Source: Paenibacillus sp. PvR098 | Lineage (GTDB): Bacteria > Bacillota > Bacilli > Paenibacillales > NBRC-103111 | Assembly: GCF_017833255.1 (NCBI RefSeq) | Contig: NZ_JAFIBU010000001.1 | Coordinates: 496,001-560,000 of the forward strand | DNA: 64,000 nt | Direction of reading: 5' to 3' | In this document: positions 17,133-26,864 of the stretch, piece by piece | Layout: every line of letters starts with the position of its first letter | Numbering within the stretch: the first letter of the stretch is position 1 | Notes under the pieces: generated by a model | Database searches by the model: none | Told to the model about the DNA's origin: nothing | Seen by the model: the letters and a program-made list of their open reading frames with translations, nothing else | Made by a program: the position numbers and the translations under genes

Positions 17133-18131
17133 ATGGTTGATGTTCTTTCTCAGAATGAGATCGACGCTTTGCTCGCGGCGCTATCTTCAGGAGAAATGGA
17201 TGCGGAAGAGCTAAAAAAGGAAGAGACGCAGAAAAAAGTCAGAGCCTATGATTTTAAGAGAGCGGTTCGCTTCTCCAAAGATCATATTCGAAGTCTTACC
17301 CGTATTCATGAGAATTTCGCGCGGTATCTGACCACTTATTTTTCCGCCCAGCTCCGAACCTTTGTGCAAATAAATGTCGTACAGGTCGAGCAGCTGCCTT
17401 ATGACGAATTTATACGTTCCATACCTAAGATGACTATTCTTAACATTTTTGAAGCTGAGCCTTTGGAAGGTCGTATGGTGCTTGAAGTTCATCCGAATGT
17501 GGCGTTTGCCATGCTGGATAGGCTGCTGGGGGGGGCGGGTACGTCTCCAACCAAAATCAATGCACTCACGGAAATTGAGACGATTGTGATGGAACGCATC
17601 TTCAGTAGGGCGTTTGAGAGTCTGCAAGAGGCTTGGAAGACGGTGGTAGATTTGTCACCAAGGCTGGAGGCGTTGGAGACAAATCCGCAGTTTATGCAAA
17701 TCGTTTCACCTAACGAAACAATAGCACTGATTTCATTGAGTACTAAAATCGGGGATACCACTGGGATGATCAACTTGTGTATCCCTCATGTAGTCATCGA
17801 GCCTATTATGCCGAGATTGTCCGTGCATCATTGGTTTGTATCCCAGAAAAAGACCAGTGCGCCGGAAGAAATGACGGCCCTTCAATCCAGACTTCATAAA
17901 GCAAAACTACCGCTGATTGCTGAGCTTGGAGCTTCACAAATATCCGTCAGAGAATTTTTGAGTCTCAACGCGGGCGATGTCATTACATTGAACAGATCTG
18001 TTGAGGAACCGCTGCATATCCGGATCGGCGAAAAACTAAAGTTTTTCGGAAGTCCTGGAACTACGCGAGGAAAGTTAGCTGTGCAGATTAATGAGATTGT
18101 TCAAGAAGGAGTAGAAGAGTATGACGAATAA
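17133..18131 (+). CDS. fliM: Flagellar motor switch protein FliM
   Basis: C-ring protein that binds CheY-P and carries the switch signal. From ATG 17133 it is 332 aa. It starts MVDVLSQNEIDALLAAL, the N-terminal CheY-binding EIDALL motif. The CheC-like middle domain follows and the C-terminal SpoA domain ends near GKLAVQINEIV. ATG 17133 sits 7 bases after AAGGAGGTGA (17118-17127); the GTG at 17124 is inside that ribosome site. It overlaps fliY by 11 bp. Confidence 0.96.
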   Translation: MVDVLSQNEIDALLAALSSGEMDAEELKKEETQKKVRAYDFKRAVRFSKDHIRSLTRIHENFARYLTTYFSAQLRTFVQINVVQVEQLPYDEFIRSIPKMTILNIFEAEPLEGRMVLEVHPNVAFAMLDRLLGGAGTSPTKINALTEIETIVMERIFSRAFESLQEAWKTVVDLSPRLEALETNPQFMQIVSPNETIALISLSTKIGDTTGMINLCIPHVVIEPIMPRLSVHHWFVSQKKTSAPEEMTALQSRLHKAKLPLIAELGASQISVREFLSLNAGDVITLNRSVEEPLHIRIGEKLKFFGSPGTTRGKLAVQINEIVQEGVEEYDE

Positions 18132-19467
18132 TAAGGATTATTTGTCTCAAGAAGAAATCGATGCCTTGTTGAGGCAATCTGCTGACGGTGATGCGGACGA
18201 CGGTTCCGGGTATGTTCCTCATGTCGAAGATTATTTATCTTCATTGGAACAGGACGCGCTTGGCGAAATCGGCAACATTACTTTCGGCAGTGCAGCTACC
18301 GCTTTATCCACGCTGCTTGGGAAGAAGGTTGATATCACTACTCCCAAAGTTTCCGTCATTGGGCGTGAGGAATTAATCGAAGAATTTCCAAAGCCGCATG
18401 TGGCAGTTCATGTCAATTATGTCGATGGGTTTCATGGGATTAATCTTCTCGTCATAAAAACACGGGATGCTCAAGTGATCGCCGATTTAATGATGGGGGG
18501 TGACGGAACCGGACAAATGGACGAGTTAAGCGAAATCCATATTAGCGCAGTCCAAGAAGCGATGAACCAAATGATGGGCTCTTCCGCCACATCAATGTCA
18601 ACGATCTTCAACCGGTTTGTCAACATTTCACCGCCAGGGATCGATATCCTGCACTTGTCGGAGGGGGACGGAGCCGCTTCGCTGCCTCAGGAAGAAGTTT
18701 TTATCAAAATCTCCTTCCGACTAACGATTGGGGATTTGATCGATTCTACGATAATGCAGCTGCTTCCGGTCGCCTTCGCTAAAGATATGGTTTCCATTCT
18801 TATGGGGGGAGGAGACACTCAGGAGGAGACCGTTTCCGCGCCGCCAGCACCTGCTGTACCAGCGCCAGAAACTTTTGCGCAGGACTTGGGAACTTCGCCA
18901 GTAAATGATCATTATTCCCAACCGCCGCAGCAGCCGCCGATGTATGGTGAGTCACCGCAGCAGCCGATGTATGGCCAGCCGCCGCAGCAGCAGCCGATGT
19001 ATGGCCAGCCACCGCAGCAGCAGCCGATGTATGGCCAGCCACCGCAGCAGCATCCAATGTATGGCCAACCGCCGATGGCACCACCAAATCAACCGATGTA
19101 TCCACCGCAGCCTGCTGCATACGGCATGCCGACAGCCCGTAATGTAAACGTTCAGTCGGCTCAGTTTGCCAGCTTCACACCGGCGAATCTGACGCCAGCG
19201 GAAGATACGAACTTAAATCTACTGCTTGACATACCTTTAAAGGTAACTGTAGAGCTGGGACGAACTCACAAAGTCATTAAAGACATATTGGAGCTGTCTC
19301 AAGGTTCGATTATCGAACTCGATAAGCTTGCAGGGGAGCCCGTCGATATTTTGGTGAACAACAAGCTGATTGCAAAAGGCGAAGTGGTCGTTATTGATGA
19401 AAATTTCGGTGTCCGTGTCACGGATATCGTGAATCAATGGGACCGAATTCAAAAATTACAATATTAG
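18121..19467 (+). CDS. fliY: Flagellar motor switch phosphatase FliY (FliN fusion)
   Basis: C-ring protein that also dephosphorylates CheY-P. It is 448 aa, longer than B. subtilis FliY (about 378). An N-terminal LSQEEIDALL motif is followed by CheC-type units with LGEIGNITFGSA and VQEAMNQMMGSSATSM. A Pro/Gln/Met/Tyr-rich repeat linker spans about residues 260-335. The C-terminal FliN/SpoA domain begins near LDIPLKVTVELGRTHK. ATG 18121 follows AGAAGGAG inside fliM. Confidence 0.95.
   Translation: MTNNKDYLSQEEIDALLRQSADGDADDGSGYVPHVEDYLSSLEQDALGEIGNITFGSAATALSTLLGKKVDITTPKVSVIGREELIEEFPKPHVAVHVNYVDGFHGINLLVIKTRDAQVIADLMMGGDGTGQMDELSEIHISAVQEAMNQMMGSSATSMSTIFNRFVNISPPGIDILHLSEGDGAASLPQEEVFIKISFRLTIGDLIDSTIMQLLPVAFAKDMVSILMGGGDTQEETVSAPPAPAVPAPETFAQDLGTSPVNDHYSQPPQQPPMYGESPQQPMYGQPPQQQPMYGQPPQQQPMYGQPPQQHPMYGQPPMAPPNQPMYPPQPAAYGMPTARNVNVQSAQFASFTPANLTPAEDTNLNLLLDIPLKVTVELGRTHKVIKDILELSQGSIIELDKLAGEPVDILVNNKLIAKGEVVVIDENFGVRVTDIVNQWDRIQKLQY
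18940..19074 (+). repeat. In-frame 30-bp tandem repeats in fliY linker
   Basis: About four and a half copies of a 10-residue unit, MYGQPPQQQP, with variants MYGESPQQP and MYGQPPQQHP. The DNA copies are nearly identical, the middle two almost exactly, which suggests recent slippage or recombination. The unit joins the CheC-like and FliN domains and probably varies in number between strains. Confidence 0.85.
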
Positions 19468-19497
19468 AACAAGCAACCTTGGGAGGACTGTGTGATT

Positions 19498-19860
19498 ATG
19501 GCAAACCGAATTTTAATTGTAGACGATGCAGCATTTATGAGAATGATGATTCGCGATATCTTAACCAAAAACGGATATGAGGTAGTCGGCGAAGCCAATG
19601 ACGGAGCTCAAGCAATTGAGAAATTTAAGGAGCTTAGCCCCGATTTGATTACGATGGACATTACGATGCCGGAGATGGATGGGATTCAAGCACTAAAGGA
19701 AATTAAGAAAATCGACGGAAACGCGAAAGTTATAATGTGCTCCGCAATGGGACAGCAAGCGATGGTTATTGACGCTATTCAAGCGGGCGCGAAAGATTTT
19801 ATCGTTAAACCGTTCCAGGCTGATCGTGTTATCGAGGCTATTAAGAAAACCTTAGGGTAG
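19498..19860 (+). CDS. cheY: Chemotaxis response regulator CheY
   Basis: Single-domain receiver that carries the signal from CheA to FliM/FliY. It is 120 aa. Asp9-Asp10 in ILIVDDAAFMR, the phospho-acceptor Asp54 in LITMDITMPEMDG, Ser/Thr at MCSAMGQ and the KPF motif near residue 104 are all present. ATG 19498 has 10-base spacing from GGGAGGA (19481-19487); the in-frame GTG 19492 is too close. Confidence 0.96.
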   Translation: MANRILIVDDAAFMRMMIRDILTKNGYEVVGEANDGAQAIEKFKELSPDLITMDITMPEMDGIQALKEIKKIDGNAKVIMCSAMGQQAMVIDAIQAGAKDFIVKPFQADRVIEAIKKTLG

Positions 19861-19913
19861 ATGAAACTGAAACATTGGGGAGAGTCTACGAAGACTGAAG
19901 GGAATGTGGAGAG

Positions 19914-20561
19914 TTGACCAGACTCACAACCAAATTACTATTCTTCGCTGCAACCTTTTGGATACAAACAGCAGTGTTTGCTGCTGTTTGTTTCGGCGAA
20001 ACGGATACGAAGTCCCCTGAGACGGGGCTGCTGGATGCTCCGGAGCCAATACCGGGTGTTTCACCTGGAGATACGCTTTGGATGATTGTAAAAGTCATAG
20101 TGTTTCTTATACTTATTATCGGAATATTCTTCATCATAATGAAGGTCATATCGCAACAAAAAAACAAATTTTTATCGGGACGCACACTTCGCTCGCTCGG
20201 CGGGCTGCCGCTTGGTCCGAATAAATCCATTCAAATCGTAGAAATTGGCCATTCTTTGTATATTGTAGGTGTCGCTGAAAATATACAACTGCTCGAGAAA
20301 ATAAATGATGATGCTGAAGTTGCTTATATTACGGAGATGATGGCTAATGGAACGGCTTTTACGGGTCCCTCTTTTGAATCATTAGGGGGCTTCATGAAAA
20401 AGTTGCGAAACAAGCCGCCGGCAGAGGAAGAGATGGAAGTAGCCGCATCGTTTCAGCAGGTCTTTCAAAATAAAATGCAGCATATGACGGACCGCAAGAA
20501 GATAATGGAAGAGATGCTGAAGCAAGAGAATAATTCAGATCGGTTGAATGATAAATCATGA
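19914..20561 (+). CDS. fliZ: Flagellar biosynthesis protein FliZ/FliO
   Basis: Export-apparatus assembly factor. It is 215 aa, with a signal-like N-terminus (about residues 5-25), an external stretch, a membrane helix at about 58-80 and a cytoplasmic FliO domain containing LGPNKSIQIVEIGHSLYIVG. The tail is charged and coiled. TTG 19914 follows GTGGAGAG; the GTG before it is out of frame. The stop overlaps the fliP start (ATGA). Confidence 0.9.
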   Translation: MTRLTTKLLFFAATFWIQTAVFAAVCFGETDTKSPETGLLDAPEPIPGVSPGDTLWMIVKVIVFLILIIGIFFIIMKVISQQKNKFLSGRTLRSLGGLPLGPNKSIQIVEIGHSLYIVGVAENIQLLEKINDDAEVAYITEMMANGTAFTGPSFESLGGFMKKLRNKPPAEEEMEVAASFQQVFQNKMQHMTDRKKIMEEMLKQENNSDRLNDKS

Positions 20562-21319
20562 AACACAGACATAAGTTTTACCTGCTGCTAGTCCTGTTTT
20601 GCTTGTTGGGTTCATTATCCGGTCAAGCCTATGCGGCTGATCCGATTCCCGGAATCAATATAGATATCGGAACATCAGGCAACCCGCAAGGAGCTTCCAG
20701 TACAGTCACAATACTACTGTTGGTTACGATCTTAAGTATAGCTCCGGCTATATTGGTTCTTATGACTAGTTTCACCCGAATTATCATCGTGCTTGGGTTT
20801 GTAAGAACCTCACTTGGCACGATGTCCATGCCGCCGAATCAGGTACTCGTCGGGTTAGCGCTGTTTATTACATTTTTCATTATGGCTCCGACATTCGGTG
20901 AAATCAACCAAACCGCTGTGCAGCCTTACATGAGGGGAGAAGTTACCCAGACGGAAGCGCTGAATAATGCTTCCATCTCTATGAAGAAGTTTATGTTCCA
21001 GCATACGAGGCAGAAGGACCTAAAGCTCTTCCTGGATTATTCTCAAGCAGCTCCTCCGACCGGTGTAGAAGATACGCCTCTGACGGCACTCGTTCCGGCA
21101 TACGCGATCAGTGAACTAAAAACGGCTTTTCAGATGGGCTTTATGATTTTTATTCCGTTTCTGGTTATTGATATGGTGGTCGCCAGCACCTTAATGGCGA
21201 TGGGCATGATGATGCTTCCGCCCGTGATGATTTCACTTCCTTTTAAAATTTTGTTGTTTATTCTGGTGGATGGTTGGTATCTGGTCGTACGGTCGCTTCT
21301 GCTTAGTTACAACACATAG
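20558..21319 (+). CDS. fliP: Flagellar export gate protein FliP
   Basis: Core of the FliPQR export gate. It is 253 aa, with a cleavable signal peptide ending near AYAADPIPG (residue about 27) and four membrane helices. The conserved blocks LMTSFTRIIIVLGFVR and MGMMMLPPVMISLPFK are present. ATG 20558 overlaps the fliZ TGA, so translation is coupled. Confidence 0.96.
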   Translation: MKHRHKFYLLLVLFCLLGSLSGQAYAADPIPGINIDIGTSGNPQGASSTVTILLLVTILSIAPAILVLMTSFTRIIIVLGFVRTSLGTMSMPPNQVLVGLALFITFFIMAPTFGEINQTAVQPYMRGEVTQTEALNNASISMKKFMFQHTRQKDLKLFLDYSQAAPPTGVEDTPLTALVPAYAISELKTAFQMGFMIFIPFLVIDMVVASTLMAMGMMMLPPVMISLPFKILLFILVDGWYLVVRSLLLSYNT

Positions 21320-21342
21320 AAGGCCGTCAGGAGGAGAACGAT

Positions 21343-21612
21343 TTGAGTTCGGAATTTGTAATCAGAATTGCAGGCGAGGCCGTTTATACGACTTTAAAAG
21401 CTAGCGCACCCATGCTGGTGTTGGCGCTGGTGGTCGGACTTATCATCAGTGTATTTCAGGCGACAACGCAAATTCAAGAGCAGACGCTGGCATTCGTGCC
21501 AAAAATCGTCGTTGTTTTGATCGCTTTGCTCGTATTCGGACCTTGGATTCTCAATACCCTGGTTGATTTTACTTATCACATGTTAAATAACTTGTATAGA
21601 TACGTGGGTTAG
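21343..21612 (+). CDS. fliQ: Flagellar export gate protein FliQ
   Basis: Two-helix gate subunit of 89 aa. It shows ASAPMLVLALVVGLIISVFQATTQIQEQTL split over the two helices (quoted motif core: FQATTQIQEQTLAFVPK). TTG 21343 follows AGGAGGAGAA. It lies between fliP and fliR in the standard order. Confidence 0.95.
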   Translation: MSSEFVIRIAGEAVYTTLKASAPMLVLALVVGLIISVFQATTQIQEQTLAFVPKIVVVLIALLVFGPWILNTLVDFTYHMLNNLYRYVG

Positions 21613-21623
21613 GTTGTGAGTCC

Positions 21624-22403
21624 ATGGAATTGCTTCTCACGTATTTTCCGGGTTTTTTATTGTTTCTTTGTCGGATTACTGCATTTTTCGTCGTATCTCC
21701 AGTGTTTTCAGCGCAGCATGTACCGACTCAATTAAAGATCGGGCTTGCCTTTTTTACAGCATTCATCGCATACTTCAGCGCAGGTATGGCGACCCCAGTA
21801 GCCATGGACTCGTTATTTATTTTGACCATCATACGGGAAGTGCTTGTAGGTTTGTGCATGGGCTTCATTGCGTATATGTTTATCACAGTCGTGCAAATTG
21901 CCGGATCGTTCATTGATTTGCAGATGGGGTTCGGTATAGCGAACGTCATTGACCCGATGACAGGAGCACAAAGTCCGATACTTGGTAATCTGAAATACAT
22001 TATCGCACTGCTGTTGTTTCTTTCAGTTAACGGTCACCATTTTTTGCTGGAAGGAATTATCAGAAGCTACGAATGGATTCCGATCGATAACGAATTGTTC
22101 TACTTGAACAATAACGGACAATTATACGATTTTATGGTTCGTACGTTTTCCAATGTGTTTGCTTTAAGCTTACAAATCGCGGCACCCTTAGTAGTCGCTT
22201 TGTTTCTGGCTGACGTAGGGCTTGGACTGCTGACCAGGGTGGCGCCGCAGTTCAACGTCTTTGTTATCGGACTTCCGCTCAAAATTTTGCTTGGATTCAT
22301 CATGCTGCTTATGCTGTTTCCCAGCTATGAAACGGTGTTTAAAGATATGTTTGCTTCGATGCTCGATTCAATAAGGGATTTCTTCGGATTGTTTAATGTA
22401 TAG
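21624..22403 (+). CDS. fliR: Flagellar export gate protein FliR
   Basis: Gate subunit with about six membrane helices, 259 aa. It has FGIANVIDPMTGAQSPILG, typical for FliR, and ends in a helix LLGFIMLLMLFPSYETV-like segment. ATG 21624 is 11 bp after fliQ with a modest site (GGTTGTGAG). In some relatives it is fused to FlhB; here they are separate, 20 bp apart. Confidence 0.95.
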   Translation: MELLLTYFPGFLLFLCRITAFFVVSPVFSAQHVPTQLKIGLAFFTAFIAYFSAGMATPVAMDSLFILTIIREVLVGLCMGFIAYMFITVVQIAGSFIDLQMGFGIANVIDPMTGAQSPILGNLKYIIALLLFLSVNGHHFLLEGIIRSYEWIPIDNELFYLNNNGQLYDFMVRTFSNVFALSLQIAAPLVVALFLADVGLGLLTRVAPQFNVFVIGLPLKILLGFIMLLMLFPSYETVFKDMFASMLDSIRDFFGLFNV

Positions 22404-22423
22404 GATGGAACGGAGGCAAGGAC

Positions 22424-23515
22424 GTGGCGGATTTTCGTTTGAAAATCAATTTGCAGTTGTTCTCTCAAGAAAAAACGGAAGAAGCTACGCCCAAGAAAAA
22501 ACAAGATTCCAGAAAAAAGGGCCAGGTTGCCAAAAGTATGGATGTACCGGCTGCATTTATTTTGTTTTTTTCCTTCTTATCGTTTTCCTTATTCGGAGCC
22601 TTTATGAAGGATCGCTTGATCGGATTATTCCATTCAACGCTTCATGATTTTCTTCTTCTCAATTTGACTGTGGATAACATTATCGTGCTGTTCGAAAAAA
22701 TTTCCTTTCAGCTTTTGCTGATTGTTGGACCCATTTTTTTGATTGCTATGGTGATCGCTGTAATCAGTAACTATTTGCAATTCGGTTTTCTTCTCACCGG
22801 AGAACCGCTTATGATGAAATTTAATAAAATCAATCCCATCCAAGGGGCTAAGAATTTATTTTCTTTAAGGGCTCTGGTTGATTTTGCGAAATCGGTGTTA
22901 AAGATGTCGATCATTGGCGCGGTCGTTTATACGACACTGATGGGAGAAAAAGAATACATCATGAGGCTGGCACAGATGCCGTTGGAAGAAATAGCGCTCT
23001 TTACGTGGTCGCTTATAGTATCGCTTGGCCTTAAGATTGGTCTCATCTTGATTGTTCTGGCTATTTTCGATTATATGTATCAGCGTTATGAGCATGGCAA
23101 AAGCATCCGGATGTCCAAACAGGATATCAAGGATGAGTACAAAAAATCGGAGGGCGATCCTCTGATCAAAGGAAAGATTCGCGAAAAGCAGCGGAGAATG
23201 GCGCTTCAACGGATGATGCAGGAGGTGCCGAAGGCCGACGTTGTCATTACGAATCCGACGCACTTTGCGGTAGCCATTAAATATGATGGGGGTCAAATGC
23301 AAGCGCCGACCGTCATCGCTAAGGGAACCGATTATATTGCATTAAAGATTAAGCAGATCGCTAACGATAACGGAGTCATAACAATGGAAAACAAACCGCT
23401 GGCCCGGGCTTTATATGCACAAGTAGAAATCGGGGAATCGATCCCGGCGGATATGTTTCAAGCCGTGGCCGAAGTACTAGCATATGTATATAAATTAAAA
23501 GGCAAGGCGAATTAA
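22424..23515 (+). CDS. flhB: Flagellar export switch protein FlhB
   Basis: Controls the export switch from hook to filament. It is 363 aa: a charged N-terminus (EKTEEATPKKKQDSRKKGQV), four membrane helices to about residue 220, and a cytoplasmic domain. The self-cleaving NPTH is at residues 277-280. GTG 22424 follows GGAGGCAAGGAC. The gene order fliR-flhB-flhA matches B. subtilis. Confidence 0.96.
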   Translation: MADFRLKINLQLFSQEKTEEATPKKKQDSRKKGQVAKSMDVPAAFILFFSFLSFSLFGAFMKDRLIGLFHSTLHDFLLLNLTVDNIIVLFEKISFQLLLIVGPIFLIAMVIAVISNYLQFGFLLTGEPLMMKFNKINPIQGAKNLFSLRALVDFAKSVLKMSIIGAVVYTTLMGEKEYIMRLAQMPLEEIALFTWSLIVSLGLKIGLILIVLAIFDYMYQRYEHGKSIRMSKQDIKDEYKKSEGDPLIKGKIREKQRRMALQRMMQEVPKADVVITNPTHFAVAIKYDGGQMQAPTVIAKGTDYIALKIKQIANDNGVITMENKPLARALYAQVEIGESIPADMFQAVAEVLAYVYKLKGKAN

Positions 23516-23538
23516 AGGAAGGAAAGGAGGGTAACGGA

Positions 23539-25572
23539 GTGAAAGCCAGAGATTTAGTCGTTCTAATCGGCGTAATCGGTATTGTTCTTATGATGGTTAT
23601 TCCGCTGCCGCTATGGCTGCTGGATGTCCTACTCATTATTAATATTGCCGCAGCTTTACTTATTATTTTGATTGGCATGAATACGCAGGACGCGCTGCAA
23701 TTCTCCATCTTCCCGTCTCTGCTGCTGATCACGACGTTGTTTCGTTTGGCCCTCAACGTATCCACCACGAGAAACATTCTTGCAGAAGCGGATGCCGGTA
23801 GTGTGGTCAGAACCTTTGGTGAGTTCGTAGCAGGGGGCAACATTGTCGTCGGTTTTGTTGTTTTCCTTATATTGGTCCTAGTTCAATTTATCGTAATTAC
23901 CAAAGGTTCTGAGCGCGTTGCCGAGGTCGCTGCTCGGTTTACGCTGGATGCAATGCCGGGTAAGCAAATGGCCATCGATGCGGACTTGAACGCGGGGATA
24001 ATCAATGAGCAGCAAGCTAAGGAGAGACGAGAAAAGATTTCTCGAGAAGCAGACTTTTATGGCGCGATGGACGGTGCCAGTAAGTTCGTTAAGGGAGACG
24101 CGATTGCGGGCATCATCATGTTGATCATCAACATTGTGGGCGGATTGATTATCGGAATGGCTATGCATGATATGTCACTGGCGGAAGCAGGCGAGCTATA
24201 TTCGATTCTGACTATCGGTGACGGGCTGGTAAGCCAAATCCCGGCACTGCTGATTTCCACCGCTGCAGGTATTATCGTAACCCGTGCGGCGTCTGAGGGC
24301 AATTTGGCTCAGGATCTTACAGCCCAATTGTTTTCTTATCCGAAGCTGCTTTATATCGTGGCAGGAACGATTGCAGGACTTGGTATTTTTACCCCGATCC
24401 ATATCATCACCACGTTTCCGATTGCTATATTACTTGCTTTTGCTGCTTATAGCATGCAGCAGAATTTGACCCGCAAGCAAGCGGAAGAGGTTCAGTTTGA
24501 AGAAGAGCAGCAAATCGAAGAGGTCCGCAGTCCGGAAAGCGTCATTGGTCTGCTGCAGGTCGACCCGATCGAGTTCGAATTCGGCTACGGCTTGATTCCT
24601 CTGGCGGATACACAGCAGGGGGGGGATCTACTGGATCGGATTATTCTAATCCGTAGACAGTGCGCGTTGGAGCTCGGTGTTGTCGTTCCTGTCATTCGGA
24701 TTCGCGACAATATTCAGCTTAGGCCGAATGAATATGTCATCAAGATCAAAGGGAATACCGTTGCACGAGGGGATCTTCTCTTGAATCATTACTTGGCGAT
24801 GAGCCCAGGTATCGAAGATGAGTCGATTACAGGTATTGATACATTGGAGCCTGCATTCGGGCTTCCTGCGCTCTGGATTGACGAGGACACAAAAGAACGC
24901 GCTGAGCTGTCCGGATACACTGTGGTGGATCCGCCTTCGGTTGTCGCTACGCATTTGACCGAGGTGATTAAGAAGCATGCACACGAGCTCCTTGGTCGGC
25001 AGGAAACCAGAGCTCTCATCGAGAATGTCAAGGAAAATTATCCTGCGCTTGTGGACGATCTCATCCCGAATGTCTTATCTATAGGAGACGTGCAGAAGGT
25101 ATTGGTCAAGCTGCTTCGAGAAAAAATATCGGTTCGCGATTTGGTGACCATTCTGGAGACACTGGCGGATTATGGAACTTATACGAAGGATACAGAGATT
25201 TTAACGGAATATGTTAGACAAGCATTATCGAGGCAAATTACACAGCAGTATACCACTAATGGTGATTCTCTAAAGGTGATTACCGTTGGACCGACGCTGG
25301 AGAAAAAAATTGCGGAGTCTGTTCAACAATCGGATCAGGGCAGCTATCTGGCGCTGGATCCTACATCTACTCAAGTGATTTATCAACGGATTAACGATCA
25401 GGTTACTAAACTGATCCAGGCGGGTCAGCAGCCAGTTGTTCTGACCTCTCCGACCATTCGTATGTATCTCCGTCAGCTGCTGGAGCGCACCATGCAGGAC
25501 ATTCCTGTCTTGTCTTACAGTGAGCTCGAACCGAGCGTTGAAATTCAAAGCATGGGGGTTGTGAATCTATGA
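23539..25572 (+). CDS. flhA: Flagellar export gate protein FlhA
   Basis: Large export gate subunit and docking platform for chaperone-substrate pairs, 677 aa. The first half has about eight membrane helices with FPSLLLITTLFRLALNVSTT and a FHIPEP-type region (AEVAARFTLDAMPGKQMAID). The C-terminal half is soluble. GTG 23539 follows GGAAAGGAGGG. The stop overlaps the flhF start (ATGA). Confidence 0.96.
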   Translation: MKARDLVVLIGVIGIVLMMVIPLPLWLLDVLLIINIAAALLIILIGMNTQDALQFSIFPSLLLITTLFRLALNVSTTRNILAEADAGSVVRTFGEFVAGGNIVVGFVVFLILVLVQFIVITKGSERVAEVAARFTLDAMPGKQMAIDADLNAGIINEQQAKERREKISREADFYGAMDGASKFVKGDAIAGIIMLIINIVGGLIIGMAMHDMSLAEAGELYSILTIGDGLVSQIPALLISTAAGIIVTRAASEGNLAQDLTAQLFSYPKLLYIVAGTIAGLGIFTPIHIITTFPIAILLAFAAYSMQQNLTRKQAEEVQFEEEQQIEEVRSPESVIGLLQVDPIEFEFGYGLIPLADTQQGGDLLDRIILIRRQCALELGVVVPVIRIRDNIQLRPNEYVIKIKGNTVARGDLLLNHYLAMSPGIEDESITGIDTLEPAFGLPALWIDEDTKERAELSGYTVVDPPSVVATHLTEVIKKHAHELLGRQETRALIENVKENYPALVDDLIPNVLSIGDVQKVLVKLLREKISVRDLVTILETLADYGTYTKDTEILTEYVRQALSRQITQQYTTNGDSLKVITVGPTLEKKIAESVQQSDQGSYLALDPTSTQVIYQRINDQVTKLIQAGQQPVVLTSPTIRMYLRQLLERTMQDIPVLSYSELEPSVEIQSMGVVNL

Positions 25573-26864
25573 GAGTAAAGCGGTACGTCGTTGATTCGAT
25601 GCCGGATGCCCTCCAAAAAATTCGTACCGATCTTGGAAAAGACGCAGTCATTATCAATACGAAAGAAATTCGTTCCGGGGGTTTTCTTGGGATGTTCTCC
25701 AAGAAAAAGATCGAGGTTATCGCAGCGACGGATACTGCTACCCCTGGCGGCGGAGCCAGTGCTCCCCAATCATCGGTATCGGTGTCTGCAACCGTACCGA
25801 AACAGGACCTCACTACCGTTCCCACACTGCCAATGAAATTCGGCGCCGCGGCTTATGGAGCTCAACGAGAGCGACAGGAACAACCGCCGCTTTCATTTCC
25901 TGAAGTGCCCGATGTGCTGCCGCCCACGGTTGACCCGGTTTCTGCAGCAACTACATCGCCTGCAGGGTTTGCAAAGGTTAAGGCCAGAGAAGACATACTG
26001 ATGGATGAAATCAAGCAAATGAAAGAACTAATGCTTAAGCTTTCCCAACACGGCTCAGTTGAGGTTGCTGTTGATCCGGTGCTGCAAGAGCTGGAAGCTC
26101 GCCTGCTCTGTCAAGAGGTGGATCCCATTCTAGTACAAGAACTCTTAGCGAACGTATCGGACGAGGCTGCCGCGGAAGAGTTGGCGCTTACCGAGGAATG
26201 GGCGTTTCTCTCTTTGAAGAGGCAACTGGAAGAGATTCTGCGCACTCCTAATCATAAAGGCATTGCCGCAGATACCCGTATCGCTCATTTCGTTGGACCG
26301 ACAGGCGTAGGCAAAACGACGACGATCGCGAAGCTGGCTGCAGAGCAAGTACTTAAGCATCACCGCAAGGTTGGTTTTATTACATCGGACACGTATCGAA
26401 TAGCTGCAGTAGAACAATTAAAAACGTACGCAACCATTTTGAACGTTCCGCTAGAGGTCGTATTCTCCCCGCTCGATTTGAATAAAGCCTTCGAGCAGTT
26501 AAAGGAATGTGATTTGATTTTCATGGATACGGCTGGGCGGAATTTCCGGAACGAGATGTATGTTTCGGAGCTGAATGCGCTGCTGAAATCCAGCGGGAAG
26601 AGCGAGACGTACCTGGTTCTCAGCATGACCACCAAATACAGAGATATGCAGGCCATTACGAACAATTTCTGCAAATTCAAGTTAGATAAGGTCCTCTTTA
26701 CCAAAATGGACGAGACCGACTCCTACGGATCCGTCGTGAACTTGATTCGCGAATTTGGATTACAGACCTCTTACGTAGCCAATGGGCAGAGTGTGCCTGA
26801 CGATATACAAGAGTTGAATGAACAGCAATTGATCGATCAGATTCTGGGGGCGGGCAAGTCATGA
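25569..26864 (+). CDS. flhF: Flagellar biosynthesis GTPase FlhF
   Basis: SRP-type GTPase that sets flagellum position and number. It is 431 aa: a variable N-terminal B domain, then the NG domain. The G1 motif GPTGVGKTT starts at residue 243, the G3 is DTAGRN and the G4 is TKMDE. ATG 25569 overlaps the flhA stop. The next gene, flhG, also overlaps by ATGA, so the pair is coupled. Confidence 0.95.
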   Translation: MRVKRYVVDSMPDALQKIRTDLGKDAVIINTKEIRSGGFLGMFSKKKIEVIAATDTATPGGGASAPQSSVSVSATVPKQDLTTVPTLPMKFGAAAYGAQRERQEQPPLSFPEVPDVLPPTVDPVSAATTSPAGFAKVKAREDILMDEIKQMKELMLKLSQHGSVEVAVDPVLQELEARLLCQEVDPILVQELLANVSDEAAAEELALTEEWAFLSLKRQLEEILRTPNHKGIAADTRIAHFVGPTGVGKTTTIAKLAAEQVLKHHRKVGFITSDTYRIAAVEQLKTYATILNVPLEVVFSPLDLNKAFEQLKECDLIFMDTAGRNFRNEMYVSELNALLKSSGKSETYLVLSMTTKYRDMQAITNNFCKFKLDKVLFTKMDETDSYGSVVNLIREFGLQTSYVANGQSVPDDIQELNEQQLIDQILGAGKS

